Assembly (NCBI GenBank): GCA_964030475.1
Contig: CAXIPT010000010.1
Span: 68,177 to 132,176, forward strand
Direction of reading: 5' to 3'
Origin: Tethya wilhelma
Taxonomy: Eukaryota; Porifera; Demospongiae; Tethyida; Tethyidae
Length of the DNA: 64,000 nt
Shown here: in pieces, positions 40,385-52,158 of the stretch
How positions within the stretch are numbered: the first letter of the stretch is position 1
Layout of the letters: every line of letters starts with the position of its first letter
Made by a program: the position numbers and the translations under genes
The notes under the pieces: generated by a model
Told to the model about the DNA's origin: nothing
The model's database searches: none
The model's input: only the letters and a program-made list of their open reading frames with translations

Positions 40385-41165
40385 TTCTCATTGATTAGCT
40401 TTTGGGGCCTGATGACCATATTAGTTTTGAGAAGCTGTTGAAATATTGTGTAGATTAGGTCTAGAGGTATTCATAGCCAGAAAATTTCTAAGCATAGTCT
40501 AAAACTTTTCTGGATATAAGCAAATCTTTGGAACAGTCAAAAACCTCGTTAAGGTAATGATATGCAAAAATGTATGTTCATGTACAGGAATGCTTGTAGA
40601 ATTACAACTTTGGGTAATTTTATTGGCTGTCTAAACCAGTACTCAGTAATGGCTTAGGGTATGAATTAGTACTTTAATTGCCATGCTCTGGACCATGGAA
40701 AAGGTGACAAATACTTGTAATTGCCACCTTTGGGCATCAAAGAATGTCCTTTTTTGAGCCAAATTTCTCCATATGGTTGTATTGGAGTAGCTTTTAGGCC
40801 ATTGTGGCCACACAGTTTGTGTCTAGTTAGTCAAATTTGATCAGTAGGTGTACTTTAATGTATACAATGAGGTGTGTGTGTCATTTGGCCCAGGTGACTC
40901 TGTTTTAGTGCGGTCAAGTGACATGCAAGTTAATTGTAGGGCCATTAATAATTACTAGTGGATTTATGGGTTAACCTTTTTGAACATTGACTGATTGTAG
41001 ATTCTTAAGTTTGTGTCAAATTTGTACAACACCCTGATGGGTGTATAAATATAGTGCAACACCCATAGGGGTGTGTATCAAACACCTTTCCATGCTTACA
41101 CCCTTAAGGGTGTATTGTAATCAAACTTCAAGGGTGTTTTGCAACACCTCATTTTTAACAGTGTA
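40385..41165 (+). mobile_element. ~770-bp dispersed element, also present inverted at 58624-59365
   Basis: It ends in GGTGTTTTGCAACACCTCAT and CATTTTTAACAGTGTA. The reverse-complement copy at 58624-59365 runs in parallel through the whole length, including the minisatellite-related stretch at 40770-40940. Internal words GTTGTACAAC-like and GGGTGTA/TACACCC form local palindromes. There is no protein. Confidence 0.7.
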
Positions 41166-41935
41166 TATGATATACATACCAAAAGTTAAGTTACATGGCT
41201 GCTAAAGAGCAACAATAGCAGCACATCATTAGGAGCTTATGAGAGCCAGGCCTATATATAGAGTCCTTACAAGCTCCTAAAATACTAAAGCTAATCTGGT
41301 GGTGAGTTTGATCTGATAGCAAGCTGAAAAAGCAACCAAAAAAATGGGGAGAACGAGCGCATTCCAATGGAGTTTGAAATTCTTTAAGTTGGTTGGATAA
41401 TAAGAGAGTTGTTCAATTTTTTCTACTGGCATTCTAAAACCAGGTGGACGTTAAGTCGGGCATTACCACAAATATGCTACACTAATGAGTACAATCAACC
41501 ATGTGTGTAATCTTTGACCCCAAGCATACTCATGCATGTTAAACAGATTTACCTCATAGTCTTCAAAGTAGCGTAACAGTGCTTTAAGAAAGGCCCTTCG
41601 GTGTTGTTTAGTGGATCTCACAAGAGAGCATATGTGAGCCAAATAGCTGAGATGATTGCCAAGATTATCAGTGTTATAGCCCCTACAGGTGTCCTAGAGA
41701 AAAATATAATCAATGAATAATGACTGTTAATAAGGTGATATAATTAATGCCTACTAACTATATATACTGACTGCACATTTATTTTTCCTGAACAAGGCAA
41801 CTTCTAAGCTAAATTACTTCACTGTACATTTAGCTTAGTATCACGAGGTATTCTGGACTTAAGATGTGGTGAAATACAATACAAAAACAAGGTTCAAATC
41901 TGGTAATGAGAAAGCAAGTTTGAAGGCCTATATAG
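41166..41935. other. Non-coding, ending in an inverted scrap of a collagen intron
   Basis: About 41888-41934 is the reverse complement of collagen intron sequence at 35063-35118 (CTTCAAACTTGCTTTCTCAT). From 41935 the sequence continues as a direct copy of 35155 onward. This marks a rearranged duplication breakpoint. Confidence 0.6.
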
Positions 41936-41995
41936 CTTTGTAGTTATTATAGTGAATGGGCAGATTAAATTTCTTTATGTAATCTGTTAAACTAG

Positions 41996-42552
41996 GACCA
42001 GCTGGAGGACCACCAGGACCACCAGGTGCCGATGGACCACCAGGCGCTGATGGACCAGTAGGACCACCAGGCGCTGATGGACCACCAGGCGCTGATGGAT
42101 CACCAGGTGCTGATTTACCTGCTAATTCACTACATAATTGATTATTGCAGCACACTCAATGTGAATTCCATTCCAGGACCAGCTGGAGGACCACCAGGAC
42201 CACCAGGCGCTGATGGACCAGTAGGACCAGTGGGACCACCAGGCACTGGTGGACCAGTAGGAGCACCAGGCGCTGATGGAGCACCAGGTGCTGATGGACC
42301 AGTAGGACCAGTAGGACCAGAGGGACCAGTAGGAGCACCAGGCGCTGATGGAGCACCAGGTGCTGATCATTCTACCAATTCACTATAACATTATAATAAT
42401 TTTTATAACCCATTCATTTTTATTGCTATTCAGGTGACACTGGTCAGCCTGGACGTTCTGGTAGGTAGTTGGTATTAATTGAGTAATTTGAAATTGTATG
42501 GATGTTTGTGCATGTATATAGTTGTTCTTTGGGTTTGCAATGCAGAATGTAT

Positions 42553-42605
<53 letters not shown>

Positions 42606-42978
42606 ACACACACCATTAATTCTAGGTGTGACGTACACAGCCTGGGGCTTTGATAACTGTCCCTCTGAAGGAAGCTCCCTGATTTACAGTGGCAACATCA
42701 ACGTAGAACTATTGACACCACTATGTTTCATAGCTGAAACTGACAACTTCCAATTCAGTTCTAATCTCACATGTGCTGCTTGTTTTCTTCCAACACGTGC
42801 AGCCATCTATGTAGTAAAAGGAGACATAGAATGTCCTTCTCCTTGGGCTCTGGAGTACTTTGGATCTGTAGTGACATTTGGTGATGGAGTTATATGCTAC
42901 AATCAGGGTGATGATGAAGAATTTCAAAATATTGGAGGAGTTGATTCAAGCATTCCGTGTGCCGTTTGCTCTCTTTAG
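41996..42978 (+). CDS. Duplicated 3' cassette of the collagen gene (partial paralogue or alternative 3' end)
   Basis: Four phase-1 exons are deduced: 41996-42106, 42177-42359, 42434-42460 and 42626-42978. The first two encode [16 protein letters not shown] triplets. The third is nearly the same 27-bp exon as in the main gene. The last encodes the eight-cysteine C-terminal domain with a two-residue insertion near NFQFSSN relative to the first copy. No signal peptide or upstream collagen exon lies between 36013 and 41996. It is therefore either a 5'-truncated duplicate without its own start, or an alternative terminal cassette that the main gene could splice to in the same phase. The 3' flank is also duplicated, with AATAAA at 43122. 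All frames are intact. Confidence 0.7.
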
Positions 42979-43320
42979 ACATGCATGTCTATACAGTACT
43001 GATATTAGACTTGTGCGGGTAGAACTATATAATTTTAGTACGCGTATATGTATATTGTTCTCAGATGTTGGGAGACTCTGATTCGTACTTATATGTTCAG
43101 TTTTCATTGATAAAATACTGCAATAAATGGGAGAGGCTAAACATGTACTGAGCTACTAACAGCTGATTTTGTTGTCTAGATATATCTAATCATGCAGTGA
43201 AGCAAAAGAAATCTGTTTTAATTAAATTCAGAGTCAAGATAATCTGACCATATCTTTAAGTTCATTTTGCAAGATATCTGTCTGCATTATTGTCAAAAAC
43301 AACATAACAATCACAACATA

Positions 43321-45112
43321 CTGAAGTTGCAAGTAAAATAACATCATCAGCATAATATTATAATGTATATCAGACAGCACCTGTAAAGTGCATGATGATT
43401 ACCACCCCCACAATATTCAAGCTGTAAGAGAAGCTCACTGAGTCAATGTAAACAATAAATAAAATATATAGGAGAGAGGACACCACCCTGCCTGACACCG
43501 GTACCATTTGTGGCAGAAATTTGGCAGGACAGAGTGCTGTCCTAGAGATCACGAGACTTCTGATTAGAAGAAAGCAATGTGCAATCTGACTTGTGACGTT
43601 TCCGGTGAAAGAATGCCTCACTAACAGTGGAGGATAAGATAACAATTTTGGAAAGGTAGGAAGACTGCAATGAAGCATTAATTTAAGCTTCTCAGACAGT
43701 AAAGAGGCATCAGCATTAGAATCAGTGTTAAGAATATCTGAAGTCTTTTGAGAAAACATAGCCAAAATGTCAGCCTCATTTGACAGACCATCTACAAGAC
43801 AAGAGGTATAGAGCAAGATCAGCTTGAAAGCTTGCGCATTTTATGTACAATTAATCTTCCAAGAGTCCGCTAATGCATGAACCACTTGATATGTTCTTTC
43901 TGTCTCTTAAGCCGATGAACCTCATACTTCAGTGTAGCGCCTCTTAGAGTGCTTCTTAATCTGAGACAGTACACCAGATGAGGGACAACCACAGTCTCTT
44001 CAGATGTGATACCAAAATTGTGCAGAGGCTCTTAGGTCACAAACCATCACATTCCAACCAGGCACAATCATTGGACGAGAATGAAAATGTGGTAGATAGG
44101 AGTCGGAAGCAAGAGAGAGAGTATCCAGGAGCTTATCAAAGCAAGAGTCAATAGCAGACTGATGATAGTTGCACTGAGGATTGCAGCAATCATAAACCGA
44201 CTCAGATATAGTTGGAAGATGAGAACTCAGGAAGTCACAGAAATTTTTACAATCCATCTCAGAGCCCTGCTCCAGTCAACAGATGTAAGATGCAACTCAT
44301 TAACAGTATGACATGAGCTAGATGGAGAAGAGTGAGATAGTTCTGAATAATCAAAAAGAGATTGTTTGAATGACAGTGGAAGATGGTCAGAGAAATTATC
44401 AATACTATCCTCAACAATAAAGTTGCTAAAAAGATTAGTATACTGAGAAAAACAAAGAACATGATCGGGCCAAGAGAAAGCGGACCGGTCATCTCTTCTA
44501 TGAGTAAAAGTTATATCAGCATGAGAGTCAATAGCTACAAGGTTAAGATTAGCCATAAAGGTAGACAGAGTACGTAGGTTCGGACCAGAACGAGAGAAGT
44601 CCACATTGAAGTCACCAACAATTATCAAGTTATATCCAAAATTTGAGAGAGAAGAAAGCCTTCAAGCTCAGAAATAGTATCGCTATGATCAAGCTCAGAA
44701 TCAAGGTTACCATGATAATTAGTTGGCATATACACACTAACAAAAGAGTTATGTGTGAGGAAGCAGTGATACGATTAGTTTGAGTCAAAGAGATAGCACA
44801 AAACCTCTTGGAACATGAATTCAATCTAGTAATAGAGCCAGAAAGAGAGTTACGAAACAAGATAGCACAGCCACCATATGGGCAACCTGAAATCAGCTCA
44901 CTATCATTCATACCGCTCACACCAACAGAACTAAAATCAGATGAAATATCAAGAGAATACAAGTGATCAGAAAGAAGCCAGTGCTCTTGAATAAAGAGTA
45001 AATCATAATGATCCAATAATTTTGAGATATAATCATATAATCAACACCAGATTTCCAACCACAACAATTATAACTACAACAGTTTAATTCAGGAGTACAC
45101 ATCATTAACTAG
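43321..45112 (-). mobile_element. Degenerate non-LTR retrotransposon (LINE) with endonuclease and RT pieces
   Basis: On the minus strand, from 45105 downward, the endonuclease/exonuclease/phosphatase-type part reads LLFIQEHWLLSD, then VGDFNVDF at about 44625 and ...NFSDHLPLSF. A spacer region (DLRASAQFWYHIW) and an RT remnant (RVVSSLLYILFIVYID at about 43440-43510) follow. It is broken into at least six frames. The layout fits Jockey/CR1/L2-type LINEs; the clade is not resolved. It interrupts the duplicated collagen 3' flank at about 43320. A sister copy is on the plus strand at 57010-58620. Confidence 0.75.
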
Positions 45113-45125
45113 TTTTTATTTTTAG

Positions 45126-45161
45126 GGGTGCCACCAGAAGTTTCAACAGGATCAGAAACAG
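45126..45161 (+). other. Orphan 36-bp exon-like segment
   Basis: It has a T-rich acceptor (TTTTTATTTTTAG) and a CAG|GTATAG donor around 12 codons (VPPEVSTGSET) with phase 1 at both ends. That is compatible with the collagen exons upstream, but there is no Gly-X-Y pattern and no downstream partner. Weak. Confidence 0.2.
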
Positions 45162-45333
45162 GTATAGATGTGGTTGGCGTCACCATGCTAACTGAGTAGT
45201 CTCAGTATGAATTTGTGCTACTGTGATAATATAGCTAAACTTTTTTTTATGTATATCTATATATCTGTGTGTGCAGCTATTCTCTCTAAATGTGTTCAAC
45301 GAAAATGTGGTCCAATCTGGAATAAAATTGTAA

Positions 45334-47154
45334 TCAGGATAATTTTCTGACATCAATTGTTATTGTAGTGGGAACACTGAGACTGTAGTCTTGGTGGCTT
45401 GCAGTAGACAGTAGTGGTGACTCTTCAGTCAGTGGGGTTGGGCTTTGACTCAACATTGCTTGCCTTTTCACTCGTTGGAAGGTTGACAAAAAAAAAGTCT
45501 GGAGTTTTTTAGGTTGAAGTGGATAGAGCAGAATACCAACACCAAATAGTACGTGGCATGCTCCTATCCCAAGCAGCAATATCTCATGTACAACTCTGTA
45601 TTTATGCCACGTTTCAAGTCTAATATCATCTGCCAAAGGAACAGAGAAAAAGGCTAAATTCACAACTGCAAAAAGGATAATATCAATAGTATTCGCCATG
45701 TTTGATTTGTATGGTTTCAAGACAGCTATAGCAATTGCATTGGCTAGCATTATAGTACCTCCAATGACCAGGTAGAAGATGACTGGTGAAAGAGAAGAAA
45801 TGACTATGTTGATAAACCTCAGGAAAATGTACACAGCAGCAAAGTGTCTGTAGTCTCGAGGATGTGTTTTGAAGCAGCCCTGAAAGACCTCTACAAAGGT
45901 GTGCACTCTATGGCTGTGAAGGTTAAAGTAGTTCAACGCCTTGTGAAAACATCGACAAGGGTACAAGCATAAGAGAAGCAATGGCAGAATATTGAACACT
46001 GAGCACATAAATACTGCCAGTAAGGCATAAGGCAAGTGATCCTTCCCAAAATACTCAACTGTTGCATCTAGCTTTAAGAGAGGTTTACTTACTTCATTTC
46101 CATACCAATCATACACTGTTAGTGGAGTGAGAAGATCCATTGAAACATTCAAGATCTTTACATAGGACAAAAGAATGAAAGTTGCAAAGGCACTCACAAG
46201 AGATGTCTTAAGGTCCCACTCATTACGTAAGAACCTAAAGCACTTGTAGAAAGGCCTCCAAAGTCGTACAAAGAATATATAATGGTCGTGAAGTGTTACC
46301 AAGATATATGTGAGTACAATCAACAGTAGAGGATAGATGGCCACACCATAGTCAAGAGCACGTGTCCCAAGGGTGCTCAGGTTAGGGTGGATACAAAATG
46401 GAGGGTAAAGTGAGCGAAAGAAATCAAGATTCCATATACTGTAAAAGTTAAATACAAGTAGAATCACTATGGTGAATTTTCCATTTAATAAGTGTTGTCT
46501 GTTTTGAAAAACTTCAGTGTAACGCAGCAAATTTGGTGATGTCAATACCTGACATGTTGCGACAAAGCCATGAAGCCTAGGTGAAATTACTGAAATTCTG
46601 AACATTATGACAATGAGAAAAAGCACAGTCAGTGGTAGATATGCCACAGCAATGTACTGCAACCACTTTAAGTTGTAGTCTCCAGTACATTTTACGCAGT
46701 AGGAACTGTAAGAGTAGACTGGAGGTGCATAACCATTATCATAGTCACAACTGCCACACATTAGTCCTGTTCGATTCATTTGAAGATCACTGCAGAGAGC
46801 ATGGTTGATTTCTTTAGAGTCATTGCTGTAGCTGCTGTTCACTATCATCTTAGATTGACCATATATGTATCTATCATGTATTGGAATGTAGCACCTTTGA
46901 ATGCAGTAGCCAATGACTGCGGTCTTGAGTAGATCTTCACTATTTCTAGGGTAGAGTGAAATACAATAGCAAAATGGAAATATGGCGGTATTTCCATCTA
47001 TACATGTAACTTTGTTATGAAGTGTAGATCCGTAAGTGCATGTATCATTGGGACCTGGTACACTCCATATTGGACAACTGTGATCAGAACTTTTCATTGT
47101 ACAAGCTCTTGCTGAAGTAGCCAGAGCTAAAGCTAGAAGACAGCTAAGAATCAT
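45334..47154 (-). CDS. Polytopic membrane protein with Cys-rich ectodomain (multi-copy family)
   Basis: A single-exon gene of 606 residues. The start at 47154 is preferred over an in-frame ATG 35 codons upstream because it opens a signal peptide (MILSCLLALALATSARA). Residues about 18-165 form an extracellular part rich in Cys and N-glycosylation sequons, ending in CGSCDYDNGYAPPVYSYSSY-CVKC next to the first membrane segment. About nine hydrophobic segments follow, and the landmark SPRLHGFVATCQVLTSP sits after the first. A short cytoplasmic tail is Ser/Thr-rich. I do not recognise a named family or function; a surface receptor or transporter is possible. Pieces of relatives lie at 36240-36660 (-) and 63231-63536 (+), so the family is duplicated locally. 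Confidence 0.82.
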   Translation of the reverse strand: MILSCLLALALATSARACTMKSSDHSCPIWSVPGPNDTCTYGSTLHNKVTCIDGNTAIFPFCYCISLYPRNSEDLLKTAVIGYCIQRCYIPIHDRYIYGQSKMIVNSSYSNDSKEINHALCSDLQMNRTGLMCGSCDYDNGYAPPVYSYSSYCVKCTGDYNLKWLQYIAVAYLPLTVLFLIVIMFRISVISPRLHGFVATCQVLTSPNLLRYTEVFQNRQHLLNGKFTIVILLVFNFYSIWNLDFFRSLYPPFCIHPNLSTLGTRALDYGVAIYPLLLIVLTYILVTLHDHYIFFVRLWRPFYKCFRFLRNEWDLKTSLVSAFATFILLSYVKILNVSMDLLTPLTVYDWYGNEVSKPLLKLDATVEYFGKDHLPYALLAVFMCSVFNILPLLLLCLYPCRCFHKALNYFNLHSHRVHTFVEVFQGCFKTHPRDYRHFAAVYIFLRFINIVISSLSPVIFYLVIGGTIMLANAIAIAVLKPYKSNMANTIDIILFAVVNLAFFSVPLADDIRLETWHKYRVVHEILLLGIGACHVLFGVGILLYPLQPKKLQTFFLSTFQRVKRQAMLSQSPTPLTEESPLLSTASHQDYSLSVPTTITIDVRKLS

Positions 47155-47259
47155 TTTAATTTTGAGTTGTATACAATTGTAGCAAACTGCTAGTAGTTGA
47201 CTAAGGCCATGTATGATGCAAAGTTTTAAGTTATGCTCTTTTGTACTCAAATTACGCAA

Positions 47260-48525
47260 TAATGAAGTAATTATTTTGGAGAATAAAATATTTTGATAGT
47301 TATGAAAGTCTTCCCTGTTTCTTTACCTACCTAATATTGCTACCTAACACACAAGTCAGCATATGTACGCGAAGGTGTATATATTGCTAGGTAAAAGGAA
47401 TTGATTTTTGTGTATGGACATTACATAATGCCTGATGTTTGTGTATGAATACATGTGGGCATGAAGCAGTTGCCTGAGAAATATTTAATCTCCCGGCTCT
47501 AACCTCCTACACACACACCACATAAGCACTTTCGTTTTCTTTGAGTTGTCCCTTTAGATTGAACTGAGACTTAAATATCTCAGATTACTAGATAATGTTT
47601 CATTAGGCCTTGTGCAAGAAGATAATAATATTATGTTCAAACTATTTAGATATTCTTATGTATTGTTCATATTCTGTATAATGCATACCAACCATGTACA
47701 AATGGTTGCTTAAGGGTGGTCGGACATGCCCACGCACCGCGTTGCTAAACTTGCAAAAAGACACAAAAAAAAAACTTTTCTGTCCAGATTTTTACACAAT
47801 CAGGTAGAGCTAATGGATATCTAGCTTTACTGAGTGTACACTAGAAAACATTTCCTGAATAGCACCTTTTTTACCGACTTTAGTCTTCTACCTATCGCAT
47901 CTATTTCAACACAAAGTAGAACGATCCAAGAACTTGACCAAGAAGGAGGTATACATACCTATACTTATTTTAGCTGCTAAACACTTCTACATATCGTTTT
48001 TCACCATGCTTCCACTGCCTTTGTTCGATTTTTTTCAACACACACACTGATCTAACCAACCAGGGATGAATAAATAGAAAAAGAATACGTATATACTTCT
48101 AAAGAGTTGACGTCAGGCAGTTTGTGTGATTCTGAATTTGGCTCTTGCGGAACTTCACAAAGAGAGATTTTACAAACAGTGGTACATCAAAGAAGCTGCC
48201 CCTTTGAAGTGGATTGTCTGCCTACGTGGTTTATTTAGTATTGAACGTAACGCTAGTAGAAAATAATTTGTACATCTGGCAGATCAGAGTGAAATCTTTT
48301 GTGATCGTGGTAGCTACTACAGAACGACCAGCTGAGGTGAAATATGGTTGGTGACTAGGAGAGCAATGATTGAGGTATTACTGGGGGTCAGACTGGTCGA
48401 CTCAAAGCTGCTAACTTCACCTCAAAGTGACTGACTTTTTTCTCTCTAATTGAAGACCGCCGAGATGAAATGAGTCACACTGCTTTATCATTAGTTCCAA
48501 GCCTCTAGCTGTCTTAGCTTCAGTC
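47260..48525. other. Intergenic, no gene recognised
   Basis: Holds the probable 5' flank of the 45334-47154 gene at its left end. The remainder is AT-rich without coding or repeat signal that I can name. Confidence 0.4.
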
Positions 48526-48712
48526 ACTCGTTTCCAGGCTCTCTCCCATATTTATTCACACGAGCACACAAAATAAGAGCTTGGCATGCGAAATCACGTG
48601 AATGACGTTGCCCGTGGAGAGACCGTAGAGGGAGTTGATTTTGCGTACCAGGCATTCTCCCTTCCTATTTTTCAGCATGTAATATTCAGGAAGAGAGCCT
48701 GGGAACGAGGCG
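48526..48712. mobile_element. MITE of the GAGCCTGGGAACGAGG family
   Basis: Ends ACTCGTTTCCAGGCTC and GAGCCTGGGAACGAGG are inverted repeats matching the nested element at 23075-23194. The body is longer and diverged. No target duplication is clear. Confidence 0.55.
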
Positions 48713-48789
48713 ATGAAATTTATCCAAAGATCCTTACCTATTAATTTCTTGTTATTGTAATGCCCATCATTATTCCTTCTTTCCTCCAG

Positions 48790-49202
48790 GGCTTGTCAAG
48801 AAGTGTATCCAGCTGTATGAGACTACTCTGGTCTCATGTTAGTGGGCCCCACCCTCGATCTCTAGCAAGACCAGGCCAGTGCTATGAGGTGCTCAAAGAT
48901 CCCCTCTCTGCTCTGAAGGGGACCTTCACTCCTGGAAGAGTGCCCTTTGAGAAGGTCCATACATTTGTACTCAACCCCAAGTCCATCACCATGGGACAGC
49001 TCTATAGGGAGTTTGACCTGCTCGAGTGGTAAGAGAATGTGCTTGGATTTAGTTCAAGTGATGTTGTGATTCTGAAGTATGGGTGTTTGTTAAGGCTCTG
49101 GGGGGAGGGAGGGAGCAGGGATGTGCATAGTATGATGTGTGTGTCCAAGGTTGTATATTTATTAAATTCATTGTTTGTATTGTCTGTTCGTGTGTGTGTG
49201 TG

Positions 49203-49260
<58 letters not shown>

Positions 49261-49580
49261 CTTTGGTCAACTGGTTGTTGATATAATATCACTCACGGGC
49301 CATTGTATTCTCTTCAGCTGTGCTATTCTATTGTTATATTGTGTAGACAGATTGATTTCATGCACATAATATATACCCACTCCTCACTACCCCCTATAGG
49401 ACTGATGGTATTCTGGCATTTCTCATTCTTACTGGTGTCATCAGTGGTAATCCTGATAAGAAGTGGTATACATCTTCTATGGATGCCATATCATTATGGA
49501 TTGAAAATATGAACACTGTGTTGGATGACAACAAGAAGCTCTGTCTCTCTGGGGAGGTCATCAAGCTCACCAATGTTAAA
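48790..49580 (+). pseudogene. Dynein heavy chain AAA-domain fragment (DNAH1-like)
   Basis: Two exon-like blocks, 48790-49028 and 49400 to about 49577, join in phase 2. They read VHTFVLNPKSITMGQLYREFDLL-EW | TDGILAFL...WIENMNTVLDDNKKLCLS, the strongly conserved stretch after the second AAA nucleotide site of axonemal dyneins. Upstream, KKCIQLYETTLV survives in another frame. The expected P-loop region is scrambled (PHPRSLARPGQ), with a stop and frameshifts. The TH of THEW and the FDGPVD motif are lost. It therefore cannot encode a working motor. The intron contains a (GT)n run at 49190-49256. Confidence 0.8.
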
Positions 49581-49727
49581 AACTATACAACATCTTTTCC
49601 TTACTTTTGGCATAATATATATTTACTATAATTATTACTATTATACATCATTGTACAAAACTGTTCTATATGCTATCTTTTAGATGTTTTGCTAAAACAA
49701 AGTTAAGCGCCATATTGTGTACTGTAG

Positions 49728-52015
49728 TTATAAAAGAGCTTTGAATGCAGTCATGAAAAAGCCCACTAGTAGAAATATAAAATAGAGTGGGCTGCTTATG
49801 TCAACTAAGATATCAATCCCAATGAGCCGTGGACAAAAGTCATAGTATTCAACTTTTGTAATCTTCATCATTGCTCCAAAATTTCTTGCAAAAATTTTCT
49901 CCTTCATCCTTTCATAGTATTTCTTGTGATAATATTCTATTTTCTTAGCACACATGTAAGGTATAATGAGAGTGATAAGCTGGTTGATGTTGTACATGAG
50001 GTAGTAGAGTTTGGGGTAAATAGATGTGTAATCTTCTTTGTCATCTTGCCAAGGTAGGAACACGTTTCCAACTTCAAGAGAGGCAACGACACAATAGATT
50101 ATCCAAGGAAATATAAACCAAGTCTGAAATATTTCATTGCAAGTCTGCACTAGCTTTCCTACTTCATGATACTTTTTATCGAGTGCCTTAACATATTTGT
50201 CTATTACATGTAAATCTTGAATAATTTTATTATGTCCATCATATCTTGGTGTTTCATCACTATTGGATGTTTCGTCCTCATCACTGTCTCCTGACCATAC
50301 TTGTTTTATTACTTGTGTATAGGCAATCATTCCTACACGCACAGAAAAGTCCCACGCATATCGTAACACATTTACGGCACAATGTGCTATGAATACTTTC
50401 CCAATGGTTTTATCACACACTTCTTGTTTTGTATGTTCGATTTCTAGCACAATCCCCAAAGTTGGTATAACTACTATTCCCAGTATGAAGTATGGAGTCA
50501 GCATTATAATGATACAAGTTAACAGTGATGGTTTGCAAAGTTGTTGTTTGCTTATTTTTAGCAGTTTTTCTGAATAGTTTTGATTGCTACCACACTTCCA
50601 TACTACAGTTATAAGTCCATAGCACAGAAAACTGTATTCAAGAACTCGAAGTACTCCAATCAAAGTGTATACAGCAACTGCAAATTGGGCATCTAGGTCT
50701 ATTTCTTTGTGAGTGTTAGAATTTCTAGATGTGATGTTACTTTCCAGTTGATCTTCATTGCATTTGTGAGCTACTGAGTAGCGAGGAATAAGCAGGAGAA
50801 GCTTAGCAGTGAATGTAGCTATGGCCAGAATTTGGAAACGATTTTAGTGTTCCTCCATTTCACCTGCCAATAAGTCAAATAGACATTTAATTAGAACATG
50901 CAATTAGTTGTGTTTTGTGGTTGTGTTTTCAGTACGTTGCATTCTGTGTAAAATGAAGTAAATTATGCGTAATTTTTTTGTTTATTCAACCCTATATAGG
51001 CACACGTTTAAAGCACATGCAGTGAGTTGTATATAGTAGTCCATTATTGTTAAGCTGTCTGTTAAAATCTTTACTCATGCATGTTAAGCTGTGCTCACAT
51101 TGTCACAATCTTATTCCAGTCATCTCAGTCAAACTCAAACTGTTACGAAACTATACTACTCTATGGTTCAAGATCTAACATTGACCTGCTTTGTAAGCCA
51201 AAGGTTAGTTAGAACTAAGTTTGTAGCTAACTGTTTGTCGTGCAGTTGTACTGAATCGCATGATCTCTGTTGAGCATCAGTATTGTCGGACAACTGGCAA
51301 TAGATGTGAAATGCGTATCAGTGCATGTGTTCTTCATAAAAGAACTGAATGTTATCAGTTTAATGCTTTGTCTCTAAGAGTCATGGTTAATTAATACATA
51401 GTCAGAGTGAGAATACTACTAACAGTAATGGTCATGGATGTGATCACACAGTGTATAATAAATACCCGAAATGTAGCAAGTTCATCTTGTTCTGTTTTCT
51501 GCTGTAGAAATGAACTGCCGTAGTCCATGCAAACTTGCTGCATCAATGCACTATTTTCGGTTGTCTCCTGGACCTTCAATGATTTTAGGAAGATTAGTAT
51601 AAAAAGAGAATGCTTATAATATTATAGTCCTGGACTAAAGTTATGTTTTAGTACATTATATTTACTTAAACATAAAAAGAAATTTAAGGTTGTGTTCATG
51701 TGAGTATGAATTCTCAAAGTCTGTACAAAGGTCATTGCACTATCTGTCAAAGTTTTACGTAACAGCCTACTGTTGGCACTATAGATACATGCATAGATTC
51801 TGTATATTGTTATACTTCTTTTATTGAGTACTACTGATATAGGCTGGTGGTAACTTGGACTCTTGACTATAATACTGAGGTTGATGAACACTTTCCAGGC
51901 CTTCTTTTCCCTGACATTAAGCAAACTTGACTGTATTAATAATTATTGTAAACTATTAATGACTATAATTATTATCATGACTTACCTCAGTGCTACCATA
52001 ATTGTGGATTGACAT
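49728..52015 (-). CDS. Multi-pass membrane protein gene, apparently interrupted by an in-frame stop
   Basis: The 3' exon (50876 or so to 49728) encodes over 370 residues with about six hydrophobic segments (LLTCIIIMLTPYFILGIVVI, TWFIFPWIIYCVVASL, YFIFLLVGFFMTAF) and an acidic cytoplasmic loop (SGDSDEDETSNSDET). Its reading frame runs upstream through TLIGVLRVLEYSFLCYG to a good acceptor (TTGGCAG, about 50877). Just inside, it meets MEEH followed by TAA (50846-50844), and all three frames from that acceptor are stopped. Further upstream, probable exons of the same gene are 52015-51986 (MSIHNYGSTE, phase 0), one starting at 51930, and one around 51571-51410. I do not recognise the family. The stop could mean a pseudogene, a polymorphism, a sequence error, or a start inside the exon. 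Confidence 0.55.
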
Positions 52016-52158
52016 TTTGATCTGATTTAGTGGGATTATATATTTTCATAATTTACTTTAAAGATTTCTTCTGCTTGCTGAGTTTGTTATAATTATACAC
52101 TTGTGCTGAAAGGGTGTTAGTAATACGTACTACGTAGGCATTATTGCTGTTGATAATT

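Noticed and set aside
49039..49292. His-Thr or Val-Cys repeat proteins
   Set aside because: Translations of a GT/CA microsatellite in a dynein pseudogene intron.
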